Below are positions 1 through 8,098 of a stretch of DNA of 38,842 nucleotides, in pieces; positions within the stretch are counted from its first letter, which is position 1; every line of letters starts with the position of its first letter. The stretch is from Mucilaginibacter sp. (GTDB lineage: Bacteria; Bacteroidota; Bacteroidia; Sphingobacteriales; Sphingobacteriaceae), in the NCBI RefSeq assembly GCF_028287845.1, contig NZ_JAQBOW010000038.1, forward strand, positions 1 to 38,842, read 5' to 3'. The position numbers and the translations under genes were made by a program. The notes below the pieces were generated by a model. That model worked only from the letters and a program-made list of their open reading frames with translations, was not told the origin of the DNA and searched no databases.

Positions 1-715
1 TGGCGCCGTCTTTAGTAATATGGCCTATTAAAAATACCGGCGTTGCGCTTTCCTTGGCAAAGCGCAACAATTCGGCAGTACATTCGCGCACCTGCGATAC
101 ACTGCCCGGTGTAGATTCTATATGTGATGAATGAAGCGTTTGTATAGAATCAACCACAACCAGATCTGGCTCCAGTTCTTCAATCTGTTTAAATATGTTT
201 TGAGTTGAGGTTTCGGTGAGGATAAAACAGCCTTTATTAATTGCGGGTTTCGCATGTTCGACTTCGGACTTATTTAGCGTACTAACCTCACTCAATCTCT
301 CTGCCCGCATCTTTATTTGCTTCTCACTTTCCTCGCCTGATATGTACAAAACTTTAAGGTTAGGCATATTCAGCGCCAGTTGCAGCATCAGGGTTGATTT
401 ACCAATACCCGGCTCGCCACCTATTAGTACCAATGAGCCGGCTACAATGCCACCGCCTAAAACCCGGTTAAATTCTTTATCGGGTGTAAGTATGCGGTCC
501 TCTTCGTTAAAAGTAATTTCGGCAACCTCAATCGGTTTATTGGCGCGTTGCTGTGTGGTGCTGCTAACTTTCCAGGTGGGGACGGATTTGGGATCTTTTT
601 CAATCACCTCCTCCACAAAAGTGTTCCATTGCTGGCATGACGGGCATTTGCCCAGCCACTTGGCCGACTCAAAGCCACAGCTTTGACAGAAATATGCGAT
701 CTTGGTTTTAGCCAA
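1..715 (-). CDS. radA: DNA repair protein RadA (3' part missing at window edge)
   Basis: RadA is a RecA-like ATPase that helps process recombination intermediates by driving branch migration. The N-terminal 238 residues are present; the C-terminal Lon-like domain lies outside the window. A C4 zinc finger is visible (C10, C13, C24, C27; CQSCG...CPSC), followed by Walker A GEPGIGKST at about residues 100-108 and a Walker B-like VVVDSIQT. The start is a TTG at 713-715: the reading frame has a TAA stop two codons upstream of it and no ATG near, and the protein then begins MAKTKIAYFCQSCG, typical of RadA. No partner gene is adjacent. Identification is secure. Confidence 0.96.
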   Translation of the reverse strand, partial: MAKTKIAYFCQSCGFESAKWLGKCPSCQQWNTFVEEVIEKDPKSVPTWKVSSTTQQRANKPIEVAEITFNEEDRILTPDKEFNRVLGGGIVAGSLVLIGGEPGIGKSTLMLQLALNMPNLKVLYISGEESEKQIKMRAERLSEVSTLNKSEVEHAKPAINKGCFILTETSTQNIFKQIEELEPDLVVVDSIQTLHSSHIESTPGSVSQVRECTAELLRFAKESATPVFLIGHITKDGA

Positions 716-854
716 TTTGATTTACGATTTTAGAATGACGATTTACGATTTCACAAATGTGCAGATTATTTTGAGAATGGCAATGAGTTTTGCTAAATTA
801 ATTAGCAATTAATTGCGCCTGATATTTATTTAAATTTAGAATATCTTAGATATA

Positions 855-995
855 ATGAATAACTGCAACAAACTTAATTTAGAATGGATACCCAACGCCT
901 ACGCAGCAGTTAAAGAAAAGAAGCAAAAAGAAGCAGGCAACATCACAGAAACTTATTGCACCGATTGTAAAATCAACTGGCTTATATTAAGTTAA
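855..995 (+). CDS. Small hypothetical protein, 46 aa
   Basis: Short ORF with an ATG start, beginning MNNCNKLNLEWIPNAYAAVK and ending INWLILS. It contains a single Cys near the start (C4) and a C-x2-C pair (YCTDCK, C35/C38), which could be a small metal-binding site. The composition is protein-like rather than repeat-like, and it lies between radA and a palindromic repeat. No family is recognised. It could be a genuine small protein or a chance ORF; conservation of the CTDC motif in related genomes would decide. Confidence 0.4.
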   Translation: MNNCNKLNLEWIPNAYAAVKEKKQKEAGNITETYCTDCKINWLILS

Positions 996-1021
996 AAAGG
1001 GAATTTCAAACCAATAAGCGA

Positions 1022-1116
1022 TTGTCATCCTGAGCGATAGCGAAGGATCTTATACACCCTGTAATCCGATACACATCGCTTTGAGAAGATTCTTCGCTAT
1101 CGCTCAGAATGACAAG
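1022..1116. repeat. Palindromic intergenic repeat (REP-like), 29-nt arms
   Basis: Two inverted arms, 1022-1050 and 1087-1115, match over 29 nt with two mismatches; the core is GAGCGATAGCGAAG. The 36-nt spacer would form the loop. It lies downstream of rng (minus strand) and after the small ORF. Related heads (TGTCA.CCTGA...) occur in the elements near 37.6-37.8 kb. Such dispersed palindromes are common in Sphingobacteriaceae genomes. A role in 3'-end formation for rng is possible but not shown. Confidence 0.8.
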
Positions 1117-1189
1117 ATGCTGTAAACAAAAAATGCAGATGCTCTTTAAAACATCTGCACATCCGCATATTTGCACATCTGCAAACCGC

Positions 1190-2743
1190 CTATAGTTTAA
1201 TCTCCTCATCCTTCGATGAGAAAAAATGAAATTCTGTAATTTGATAAGACGGATTGCTTTTAACCTTTATCCACTGGCCGTATTTAAAGAACCATTTTAC
1301 CTGGCGGGTCATGATAAAGCCCTGCCTGATGTAGGCCTCGATATAAGGGTGTACAGAAAGGGTTATGCCTTTTTCGTTTTGCTCGGTTAAAACGTAATTG
1401 AAGTTATTCTCAATATCATCCAGCAATAAAATTGTTGGGCGTATTTGTCCTGTTCCATGGCAGGCGGGGCAAACTTCGCTGGTAACAATATTCATTTCGG
1501 GCCTTACACGCTGACGTGTAATTTGTACCAGCCCAAATTTACTTGGCGGTAAAATAGTATGCTTAGCCCTATCAAGCAACATCTCGGCACGCAAATAATC
1601 AAACAGATCTTTACGGTTGTTGGGCTTGTGCATATCAATAAAGTCTATCACCACAATACCACCCATATCGCGCAGACGCAACTGGCGGGCAATTTCTTTG
1701 GCTGCTTCTTTATTTACCTGGAACGCGTTTTCTTCCTGATTTTCTTTACTGGCAGTACGGTTGCCGCTGTTTACGTCAATAACGTGCAGGGCCTCTGTAT
1801 GCTCAATTACCAGGTAGGCACCCCCGGCCAGGTTTACCGTTTTACCAAAAGCGCCCTTTATTTGTTTATCAACACCGTAGTGCTCAAAAATAGGTTCTTT
1901 GTGCTTGTGTAACCGAACGATGCTTTCCATTTCCGGAGAAATATCATGAACGTATTGGCGCACTTCTTCATACAAAGCCGCGTCGTTCAAATAGATATGC
2001 TGAAAATCGGGATTTAATATATCTCTTAAGATAGTTGATGTACGGCCAATTTCGCCCAATACTTTTTTACCCGGCTCGACCGATGGCAGGCGGGTAATAA
2101 AAGATTCCCACTTTGATATCAAATCAAGCAGGTCCTTTTGCATTTCATCAACACCCTTACCTTCTGATACGGTACGGATAATTACCCCAAAGTTTTTGGG
2201 TTTTATGCTTTCAACAATTTTGCGCAAGCGGTTCCTTTCCGTGTTGCTCTTTATCTTTTTTGAGATAGAGATAACATCAGAAAAAGGCACTAAAACTACA
2301 TACCGCCCTGCAATAGATAGATCTGAACTTAAGCGGGGGCCTTTTGTTGAAATTGGCTCCTTAGCTATTTGTACAGGTATAAGCTGGTTTTTGGTTAATA
2401 TCTCAGAGACCTTTCCGCCTTTGCTAATATCCACCTCAAGCTTAAAGTTATCTAAAAGCTTTGACTGGTATCCACCACTACGCACTTGCTTGGCCAGTTT
2501 AAGCAGGCTTTGAACCTGCGGACCAAGATCAAGATAATGCAAAAATGCATCCTTCTCATAACCTACATCAACAAAAGCAGCATTTAACCCGGGCATTATT
2601 TTTTTAATACGGCCCAGATATATATCACCAACAGTATAATTGTTGCTGATTTGCTCTTTATGTAGTTCTACAAGTTGTTTATCCTGTAATAATGCAATAG
2701 TAGCCCCGTTAGGGGATGAATCGATAATTAATTCTTTTATCAA
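1190..2743 (-). CDS. rng: Ribonuclease E/G family protein (RNase G)
   Basis: Single-strand-specific endoribonuclease acting in rRNA maturation and mRNA decay. The 517-residue length fits RNase G rather than RNase E, as there is no long C-terminal scaffold. It has an S1-like domain at about 37-130, the catalytic magnesium-binding aspartates in VIDVNSG (D323) and VVIDFIDM (D367), and the zinc-link motif CPACHGTG (C425, C428). The region between about 75 and 130 carries the insertion usual in Bacteroidota homologues. It is transcribed away from the small basic protein gene at 2865-2954, which lies upstream on the same strand. Confidence 0.96.
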   Translation of the reverse strand: MIKELIIDSSPNGATIALLQDKQLVELHKEQISNNYTVGDIYLGRIKKIMPGLNAAFVDVGYEKDAFLHYLDLGPQVQSLLKLAKQVRSGGYQSKLLDNFKLEVDISKGGKVSEILTKNQLIPVQIAKEPISTKGPRLSSDLSIAGRYVVLVPFSDVISISKKIKSNTERNRLRKIVESIKPKNFGVIIRTVSEGKGVDEMQKDLLDLISKWESFITRLPSVEPGKKVLGEIGRTSTILRDILNPDFQHIYLNDAALYEEVRQYVHDISPEMESIVRLHKHKEPIFEHYGVDKQIKGAFGKTVNLAGGAYLVIEHTEALHVIDVNSGNRTASKENQEENAFQVNKEAAKEIARQLRLRDMGGIVVIDFIDMHKPNNRKDLFDYLRAEMLLDRAKHTILPPSKFGLVQITRQRVRPEMNIVTSEVCPACHGTGQIRPTILLLDDIENNFNYVLTEQNEKGITLSVHPYIEAYIRQGFIMTRQVKWFFKYGQWIKVKSNPSYQITEFHFFSSKDEEIKL

Positions 2744-2864
2744 CTGCTACTCCATTTCTTAAACGGCACAATTACCGCATATTAAAACAATAGGGGTAAA
2801 AAAACAATACTGTATGCACTTACTCGCTTTAAAGCAGGTAAAAATAAGGGGCTAAATAGCCGCC

Positions 2865-2954
2865 TTATTTCTTTTTATGCCTGTTTTTTCTTAAACGCTT
2901 TTTGCGTTTATGGGTAGCCATTTTGTGTCTTTTACGTTTTTTACCGCTTGGCAT
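2865..2954 (-). CDS. Mini ribosomal-type protein, AURKAIP1/COX24 (mS38-like), 29 aa
   Basis: A 29-codon ORF starting MPSGKKRKRHKMATHKRKKR and ending NRHKKK; about 60 percent of residues are Lys or Arg. The KRHKMATHKRKKRLRK core matches the COX24/AURKAIP1 C-terminal domain, which in mitochondria is ribosomal small-subunit protein mS38. Bacteroidota carry stand-alone copies of this domain, so a role at the small ribosomal subunit is inferred. It lies between the TPR-protein gene and rng on the same strand, among translation and RNA genes. Its length puts it below usual gene-calling thresholds. The family match is from memory of the motif. Confidence 0.8.
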   Translation of the reverse strand: MPSGKKRKRHKMATHKRKKRLRKNRHKKK

Positions 2955-2974
2955 AATAATAATTTTTTAATGTG

Positions 2975-3820
2975 TTAATTTTTTAATTCCTTAATATATT
3001 GATCTATGCGCTGACCAAAAACCTGGTCGGGCATCATTTCTTTGCATTTTTGATAAGCTGCAATCGCTTCAGCTTTTTGTCCCAATTGCTTGTAGCTTTC
3101 GGCCAAATAAAAGTATGGTTCAAATTGAGGCTTGTGTGCTATAAGTATTTTAAAGCGCTGTACAGCCTTTCCATACTGCCCTGATTTCATGGAGAACAAA
3201 CCTAAATTAAGATTTGCGCTTTCATTGTTGGGGTCTTGCTTAACAACTTCAAGTAACAAGGCAATACCCTGCATTGGTGTTGCGCCGCCGTTTACATAAG
3301 CAACACCTAAACCTGTTTTGCCTTCAAGGCTTTCGGGTTTAAGCTTTAGCACATTTTGAAACGCCTCAACTGCGTTTGTTATAAACACCGGTGTTACCGA
3401 AGTATCTTGTGTTAGTTTAAATGCATCATTAAAACGAGTACCCGCGTTTAACCAATCGGTTAAGGTGTTTTCTTTGCGTGCAAGCTCCAAATAATAAAAG
3501 GCTGCCGGCGCGGGTTGATTAACATCATCCCATCGGGAGGCTAACTCCTTTTCAAGCTTTAGCTTATCTGCATCGGTAGTAGCGTTTTTTAACTGCCCCT
3601 CTAAATCGTTGATCTTTGCCGATAAAGCTGCACCAATTGCAGTTTTAGCCGGTTCTGATACGGTTGCCACATCAACATTTGCCTGGGGCCGCTCTGCAGG
3701 AGCACTTTTGGCAGTATCATGTGTAGAACCTGCTTTTATTAAACCTTTTACAGGCAATGAGTACAAATAGCCCATAATAGCTACTATAGCTACCATAACA
3801 ACTATCTGTTTCTTATTCAT
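2975..3820 (-). CDS. Membrane-anchored tetratricopeptide repeat protein
   Basis: 281 residues with one N-terminal hydrophobic segment (about 6-24), then a Pro/Ala/Lys-rich linker and a short helical region (about 65-95, possibly coiled coil). TPR-like units occupy the rest, for example NNESANLNLGLFSMKSGQYG and EPYFYLAESYKQLGQKAEAI. TPR units bind other proteins; the partner is unknown. The start codon is only 6 nt from the stop of the HU gene, so the two are probably co-transcribed. Related Bacteroidota genomes carry a similar TPR gene beside HU, but its job is not established. Confidence 0.8.
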   Translation of the reverse strand: MNKKQIVVMVAIVAIMGYLYSLPVKGLIKAGSTHDTAKSAPAERPQANVDVATVSEPAKTAIGAALSAKINDLEGQLKNATTDADKLKLEKELASRWDDVNQPAPAAFYYLELARKENTLTDWLNAGTRFNDAFKLTQDTSVTPVFITNAVEAFQNVLKLKPESLEGKTGLGVAYVNGGATPMQGIALLLEVVKQDPNNESANLNLGLFSMKSGQYGKAVQRFKILIAHKPQFEPYFYLAESYKQLGQKAEAIAAYQKCKEMMPDQVFGQRIDQYIKELKN

Positions 3821-3826
3821 ATCTGC

Positions 3827-4126
3827 TTATTTTGTTTTAGATATTTTGTTGCCGCTTTTAACTTTTTCAACAAAAGTTTTTGCCGGTTTAAAGCTTGGAA
3901 CAAAATGCTCAGGAATAATTATAGCAGTATTTTTTGAAATGTTACGTGCTGTTTTTTTCGCTCTTTTCTTTACCACAAAACTTCCAAATCCTCTTACATA
4001 AACGTTCTCACCGCCTACCATTGAGTTTTTAATAACCTTAAAAAACGCCTCAACCGTTTCTTGTACATCAACCTTCTCAATTCCTGTTTTAGATGAGATT
4101 TCAGTTATAATTTCTGCTTTAGTCAT
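3827..4126 (-). CDS. HU/IHF-family DNA-binding protein
   Basis: 99-residue histone-like protein that bends and compacts DNA as a dimer. The N-terminal helices (MTKAEIITEISSKTGIEK) are followed by the family signature around VYVRGFGSFVVKKRAKKTARN (about residues 43-63), and the DNA-inserting beta-arm lies near IIPEHFVPSFKPAK. A basic C-terminal tail (KSGNKISKTK) follows. The arm has IIP rather than the usual IPA context, a modest variation. It is the first gene of a probable two-gene operon with the TPR protein and has a good TAnnTTTG promoter element upstream. Confidence 0.95.
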   Translation of the reverse strand: MTKAEIITEISSKTGIEKVDVQETVEAFFKVIKNSMVGGENVYVRGFGSFVVKKRAKKTARNISKNTAIIIPEHFVPSFKPAKTFVEKVKSGNKISKTK

Positions 4127-4186
4127 ATCTGATTTTCCTTAATTTAACTTTATTTAAAATGTAATTACTTAACTGTTTTGGGGTTG

Positions 4187-4194
4187 CAAAAGTA
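4187..4194 (-). promoter_or_regulatory. Bacteroidota-type -7 element for the HU gene
   Basis: Minus strand reads TACTTTTG, an exact TAnnTTTG match, about 60 nt upstream of the HU start codon. The -33 region is only weakly matched (TTTCG about 20 nt further upstream). Confidence 0.5.
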
Positions 4195-4299
4195 TTGCTT
4201 TATTACTAAAGATCGAAATTATTAACACATTTTTTTTACTTAAGGCAAAAAGTGCTACATAATCTTTACAAATACCATTCCATTAAGCACTTATTACTA

Positions 4300-4307
4300 T
4301 ATTTTTG
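4300..4307 (+). promoter_or_regulatory. Possible -7 element immediately upstream of mutY
   Basis: TATTTTTG matches TAnnTTTG and ends 6 nt before the preferred mutY ATG at 4314. If used, the transcript would have almost no 5' leader. No convincing -33 element is visible. Confidence 0.35.
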
Positions 4308-4313
4308 TTCATC

Positions 4314-5357
4314 ATGAATTTCTCTGACGAGTTGGTACGGTGGTACAACGAAAACAAACGCGACCTGCCCTGGCGCAACACAACCGATGCTTATATTATT
4401 TGGCTATCTGAGGTAATTTTACAGCAAACCCGTGTAGATCAGGGGCTGCCTTATTTTTATCGCTTTGTTGAGAAGTACCCCGATGTTACCTGCTTTGCCA
4501 ATGCCAGTGAAGATGAGATATTAAAACTATGGCAAGGCCTGGGATATTACTCACGGGGGCGCAACATGTTGAAAACCGCACGTATTGTTCAGGAAAATTT
4601 TAACGGAAAGTTTCCGCAAGCGTATGATCAGCTAATTAAACTAAAAGGGATTGGCGAATATACTGCTGCTGCCATCGCCTCATTTTCTGCTAATGAGGCA
4701 AAAGCTGTGGTTGATGGCAATGTTTATCGGGTTATAGCTCGTTACTTCGGCATTAGTGAGCCAATAAACAGCACAGCCGGTAAAAAAATATTCCAAGCTA
4801 CCGCAAACGATTTGCTTAACAAAAAAATACCGGCAGCACACAACCAGGCCATGATGGAATTTGGGGCCATGCTTTGTAAACCCAAAAATCCGGCTTGCGG
4901 TGCGTGTCCGATTAGGGAAGGATGTTATGCTTTTATAAATAATGCCACTACTACTTTACCGGTAAAACTTAATAAGATTAAAATAAGGGAGCGGTTTTTT
5001 AACTACTTTCTATATACCGACGGCGACAATATTTTAATGAACAAACGCGGCGAGAGCGATATTTGGGCCAACATGTACGATTTACCCTTAATAGAAACTT
5101 CATCTTTATTACCCCTTGATGAGTTATTGGCATTGCCCGAAACCGTAGCATATTTTGGTAATAGTATCAAAATATCAGGAAGTGCAATGGTAAAAAAGCA
5201 TCTATTAACTCATCAGCATTTACATGTTCGTTTTATCACATTATCGCAGCAACCTATAAGAGTAAAAGAGGGTTGGGTTTTCATAAAAGTAGAAAAAGCA
5301 AAAAAAATGGCTTTACCTAAGGTGATTTTTATATTTCTAGATAATTTTTTAAATTAG
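4314..5357 (+). CDS. mutY: A/G-specific adenine glycosylase MutY
   Basis: Base-excision repair enzyme that removes adenine mispaired with 8-oxoguanine. The ATG at 4314 gives 347 residues starting MNFSDELVRWY; a TTG nine bases upstream is in frame but less likely. Catalytic Glu33 lies in SEVILQQT, the helix-hairpin-helix is LKGIGEYTAAAIASF (about 110-124), and catalytic Asp134 lies in VVDGNVYRV. The [4Fe-4S] ligands have the canonical spacing C188-x6-C195-x2-C198-x5-C204. The C-terminal part (about 230-347) is the MutT-like domain that recognises 8-oxoG, with HLLTHQHLHVRF. It is followed 24 nt later by ssb. Confidence 0.96.
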   Translation: MNFSDELVRWYNENKRDLPWRNTTDAYIIWLSEVILQQTRVDQGLPYFYRFVEKYPDVTCFANASEDEILKLWQGLGYYSRGRNMLKTARIVQENFNGKFPQAYDQLIKLKGIGEYTAAAIASFSANEAKAVVDGNVYRVIARYFGISEPINSTAGKKIFQATANDLLNKKIPAAHNQAMMEFGAMLCKPKNPACGACPIREGCYAFINNATTTLPVKLNKIKIRERFFNYFLYTDGDNILMNKRGESDIWANMYDLPLIETSSLLPLDELLALPETVAYFGNSIKISGSAMVKKHLLTHQHLHVRFITLSQQPIRVKEGWVFIKVEKAKKMALPKVIFIFLDNFLN

Positions 5358-5381
5358 AAATAAATATCTTACATTTAGACT

Positions 5382-5798
5382 ATGTCTGGAATCAATAAAG
5401 TTATACTGGTTGGCCACTTAGGCAAAGACCCCGAAATACGCCAATTAGAAGGTGGCGTATCTGTTGCAAGCTTTCCCTTGGCCACATCAGAAACCTTTAA
5501 CAAGGATGGTAAAAAAGTTGAACAAACCGAGTGGCATAATATTGTACTGTGGCGAAGCCTTGCAGATGTAGCCGCTAAATTTTTACAAAAAGGTAAGCTG
5601 GTTTACATCGAAGGTAAATTACGTACCCGATCTTTTGAAGATAAGGAAGGCATAAAAAAATATACTACCGAAGTAGTGGCCGAAAGCTTTACCATGCTGG
5701 GCCGAAAAACCGATTTTGAGTCGGATGCGTTTCCGCGCAATGGAGTAAGAAGTGTTGAGGGTTCAAATGGTTTTGACAACGATACAGAAGAAATTTAA
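5382..5798 (+). CDS. ssb: Single-stranded DNA-binding protein (atypical C-terminus)
   Basis: 138-residue OB-fold protein binding single-stranded DNA during replication and repair. The N-terminal MSGINKVILVGHLGKDPEIR and the WHNIVLWRSLADVAAKFLQKG-like core (split here across two segments) are typical of SSB. The tail after about residue 110 is short and acidic but ends NDTEEI, lacking the conserved hydrophobic D-D-x-P-F tip that recruits partner proteins. It may therefore be a secondary SSB, with the main copy elsewhere. It lies directly downstream of mutY and is followed by a strong terminator. Confidence 0.93.
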   Translation: MSGINKVILVGHLGKDPEIRQLEGGVSVASFPLATSETFNKDGKKVEQTEWHNIVLWRSLADVAAKFLQKGKLVYIEGKLRTRSFEDKEGIKKYTTEVVAESFTMLGRKTDFESDAFPRNGVRSVEGSNGFDNDTEEI

Positions 5799-5819
5799 TC
5801 ACAATATATGAACCAATGT

Positions 5820-5858
5820 CCGCCCTCGCTGTTAGTTCAGGAGGGCTTTTGTTTTTTC
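5820..5858 (+). terminator. Rho-independent terminator after ssb
   Basis: Stem GCCCTC (5822-5827) pairs with GAGGGC (5841-5846) around a 13-nt loop, followed by a T-rich run (TTTTGTTTTTT). It closes the mutY-ssb unit. Confidence 0.75.
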
Positions 5859-6050
5859 CTTCGCGACGGCAGTATTGTTTTCAAACTAGAATGATTAATT
5901 TTAAATCTCATGTTAAGTTAAATAAGTAATGAGGGGGTTGATTTTTGCGTTAAATTAGTACTTTTAGAATAATATTGGTTTGCATTATATGCTTGTTAAT
6001 TTATATCAATCATGCTGGCTAACATCATTCTTCTCATCAAAACAATGCTA

Positions 6051-7583
6051 ATGAAAAAGACGCTTATTTTATTTCTCGGCTGCATTTCATTGATCACTTT
6101 AACCCGGGCCCAGGGTATCGACAGAAGTTCGTTTATTAAAGATAGCCTTGATGTATATATAAACCGGGCATTAACCAACTGGCGCATTCCCGGCGTTGCT
6201 GTTTGTATAGTAAAAGACGATAAAGTGGTATTAATGAAGGGCTATGGCGTTAAAGAACTTGGCCTTGCAAACAAAGTTGATGAGAATACGCTATTCATGA
6301 TAGGCAGTAATACCAAAGCCTTTACGGCTACCGCCCTGGCTATGCTGCAAGAGGAAAAAAAACTATCGCTTGATGATAATGTAACCAAATATTTGCCAGG
6401 TTTTAAGCTGGAAAATAAAGCGGCAGGCGAACAAGCTATAATTCGCGATCTGTTATGCCATAGATTAGGCTTTAAAACCTTCCAGGGAGATTTTACTTTT
6501 TATAACACTGATCTTACCCGCCAGCAGATTATTGAGAAACTGGGCCACATAAAGGCCGCCTATCCCTTCAGAAGCAGGTGGGGATATACCAACGCGGCGT
6601 TTTTAACAGCAGGCGAAATCATTCCACGGGTTTCGGGCAAATCATGGGAAGCGTATTTAAAAGACAATATTTTTGCACCATTGGGTATGACCAATACATT
6701 GGCGCTAACAGCCGATATGCCCAAATCATTTAATAGAACAGTGCCGCATACATTGATAGACGACCGTCTTACTGCCATACCTTATGCTCAACTAGATGGA
6801 ATAGCACCAGCTGGCAGCATTTCATCATCTGTAAATGATATGAGCAAATGGGTGATGGCGCAGTTAAATCTTGGTAAAGTTGGCACAAAGCAGGTTATAC
6901 CGATGGGTGCTATACAAGCAACCCGGGAACCGCAGGACGTAGTAGGCAGCATCCGCCACCTAAATGGCGAAACTAATTATGAATTATACGGGCTTGGTTG
7001 GTTTTTGCAGGATTATTCGGGCCATCGTTTGATAATGCATGATGGTGGAGTAAATGGTTATGTATCATCTGTAACACTTGATCCACAAGATCATTTAGGA
7101 ATAATTATTTTAACCAATACAGATCAAAACGCTTTTTACGAAGCTCTGCGTTGGGAAATTATAGATGCTTATCTAAAAAAGCCTTACTTTAATTACAGCG
7201 ATGCGTATTTAAGTTTTTTTAAAGCCAGTATAGCCCGCGAACAAAAAATTAATAAAACACTGCGTGATTCGGTTGCGTTAAATTTACCTACAGCTATGCC
7301 TGTAGTAAATTATACGGGTAAATATTACAATGAACTATACGGAAATATGGTAATTACCCAAGGCGAAAACAACGACCTGGAGGCCCGTTTTGAACACCAT
7401 ACCAAAATGTTTGTGCGCTTGCAACCTTTAGGTGGCAATAGGTTTTATGCCACTTTCTCTGACCCGGTATTTGGTAAAACGGTTTTCCCTTTTACCTTTC
7501 AAGGCGGAAAAATAACAAGCGTAAAAATTAAAGTAGCAGACTTTGTAGAAGCCGACCCGTATGAATTTAAGAAGATAAACTGA
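6051..7583 (+). CDS. Serine hydrolase, beta-lactamase/esterase family with DUF3471 tail
   Basis: Secreted serine hydrolase of the class C beta-lactamase/penicillin-binding fold. The ATG at 6051 is preferred over the one at 6012 because it directly opens a signal peptide (MKKTLILFLGCISLITLTRA, then QG). The active-site motifs are S86-x-x-K89 (SNTK), Y179-x-N181 (YTN) and H330-D-G-G (in place of KTG). The HxGG type usually indicates an esterase or D-aminopeptidase-like enzyme rather than an antibiotic-hydrolysing lactamase. Residues of about 420-510 form a beta-rich DUF3471-like domain (YTGKYYNELYG). The natural substrate cannot be told from sequence. Confidence 0.88.
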   Translation: MKKTLILFLGCISLITLTRAQGIDRSSFIKDSLDVYINRALTNWRIPGVAVCIVKDDKVVLMKGYGVKELGLANKVDENTLFMIGSNTKAFTATALAMLQEEKKLSLDDNVTKYLPGFKLENKAAGEQAIIRDLLCHRLGFKTFQGDFTFYNTDLTRQQIIEKLGHIKAAYPFRSRWGYTNAAFLTAGEIIPRVSGKSWEAYLKDNIFAPLGMTNTLALTADMPKSFNRTVPHTLIDDRLTAIPYAQLDGIAPAGSISSSVNDMSKWVMAQLNLGKVGTKQVIPMGAIQATREPQDVVGSIRHLNGETNYELYGLGWFLQDYSGHRLIMHDGGVNGYVSSVTLDPQDHLGIIILTNTDQNAFYEALRWEIIDAYLKKPYFNYSDAYLSFFKASIAREQKINKTLRDSVALNLPTAMPVVNYTGKYYNELYGNMVITQGENNDLEARFEHHTKMFVRLQPLGGNRFYATFSDPVFGKTVFPFTFQGGKITSVKIKVADFVEADPYEFKKIN

Positions 7584-7597
7584 TAAGGATTACGCTA

Positions 7598-8065
7598 TTA
7601 ATTAAAACCTTGCAGCGTAACACTATTATATATTACAACCGTATTGGCCGGGATATTACCATGGGCTGTATTACCATAACCTAACCCCGAAGGAACTATT
7701 AATAAAATTGTTCCACCTGTGCCAATTTTGGGTAAACCTATACGCCACCCTTCTATAAGCTGCCCAAGTGGTGCAAAATAGGTACTGGATCTGCTGTCAA
7801 GAGCAACGCCATCTAATGTCATAGATGTATATCCAACGGTTATATTAGAAGCATCTGTTGGGTGTGCTGCTGTACCGGGATTAATTATCTGGTAGTAAAG
7901 GCCTGAAGGATCTTTTGTAGCGGTAATTTCGGTATGCAGTTGTAAATAAGCCTGGATCAATGCGTCATCGGTTGCCGCTTGTGCTGCAGTATCAAACGTT
8001 GTCGCTTTTTTACATGATGATAAAGCGAAAATAAAAAGGCCAAATAGCAAAAAGTATTTTTTCAT
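7598..8065 (-). CDS. FKBP-type peptidyl-prolyl isomerase lipoprotein (copy 1)
   Basis: 155 residues with a lipoprotein signal (MKKYFLLFGLFIFALSSC, lipid-anchored Cys18). The FKBP fold shows in the GTGGTILLIVPSGLGYGN segment and the final beta strand VVIYNSVTLQGFN. The conserved F-D of the FKBP pocket is LD here (GVALDSR), the least canonical of the three copies, and the Trp at the pocket floor is shifted (GWRIGLP). It starts 33 nt after the stop of copy 2, so the two are probably one operon. A chaperone/isomerase role in the periplasm or envelope is inferred; catalytic activity is doubtful. Confidence 0.85.
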   Translation of the reverse strand: MKKYFLLFGLFIFALSSCKKATTFDTAAQAATDDALIQAYLQLHTEITATKDPSGLYYQIINPGTAAHPTDASNITVGYTSMTLDGVALDSRSSTYFAPLGQLIEGWRIGLPKIGTGGTILLIVPSGLGYGNTAHGNIPANTVVIYNSVTLQGFN

Positions 8066-8098
8066 ATTATTATTCTGTAATTTAAATTTCTACACGTA

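Noticed and set aside
216..686. 156-aa plus-strand ORF
   Set aside because: Antisense shadow of radA, whose minus-strand frame has clear zinc-finger and Walker motifs.
1136..1189. Short GCACATCTGCA-like repeats resembling a CRISPR
   Set aside because: Units are degenerate, without constant-length spacers or cas genes; they belong to simple-repeat intergenic sequence.
1006..1209. 67-aa minus-strand ORF downstream of rng
   Set aside because: It is a translation of the palindromic repeat; the VILSDSEES and SFAIAQDD strings arise wherever this repeat is read as protein.
6012..6050. Upstream ATG for the serine hydrolase
   Set aside because: The extra 13 residues would break a clean signal peptide that begins at the ATG at 6051.
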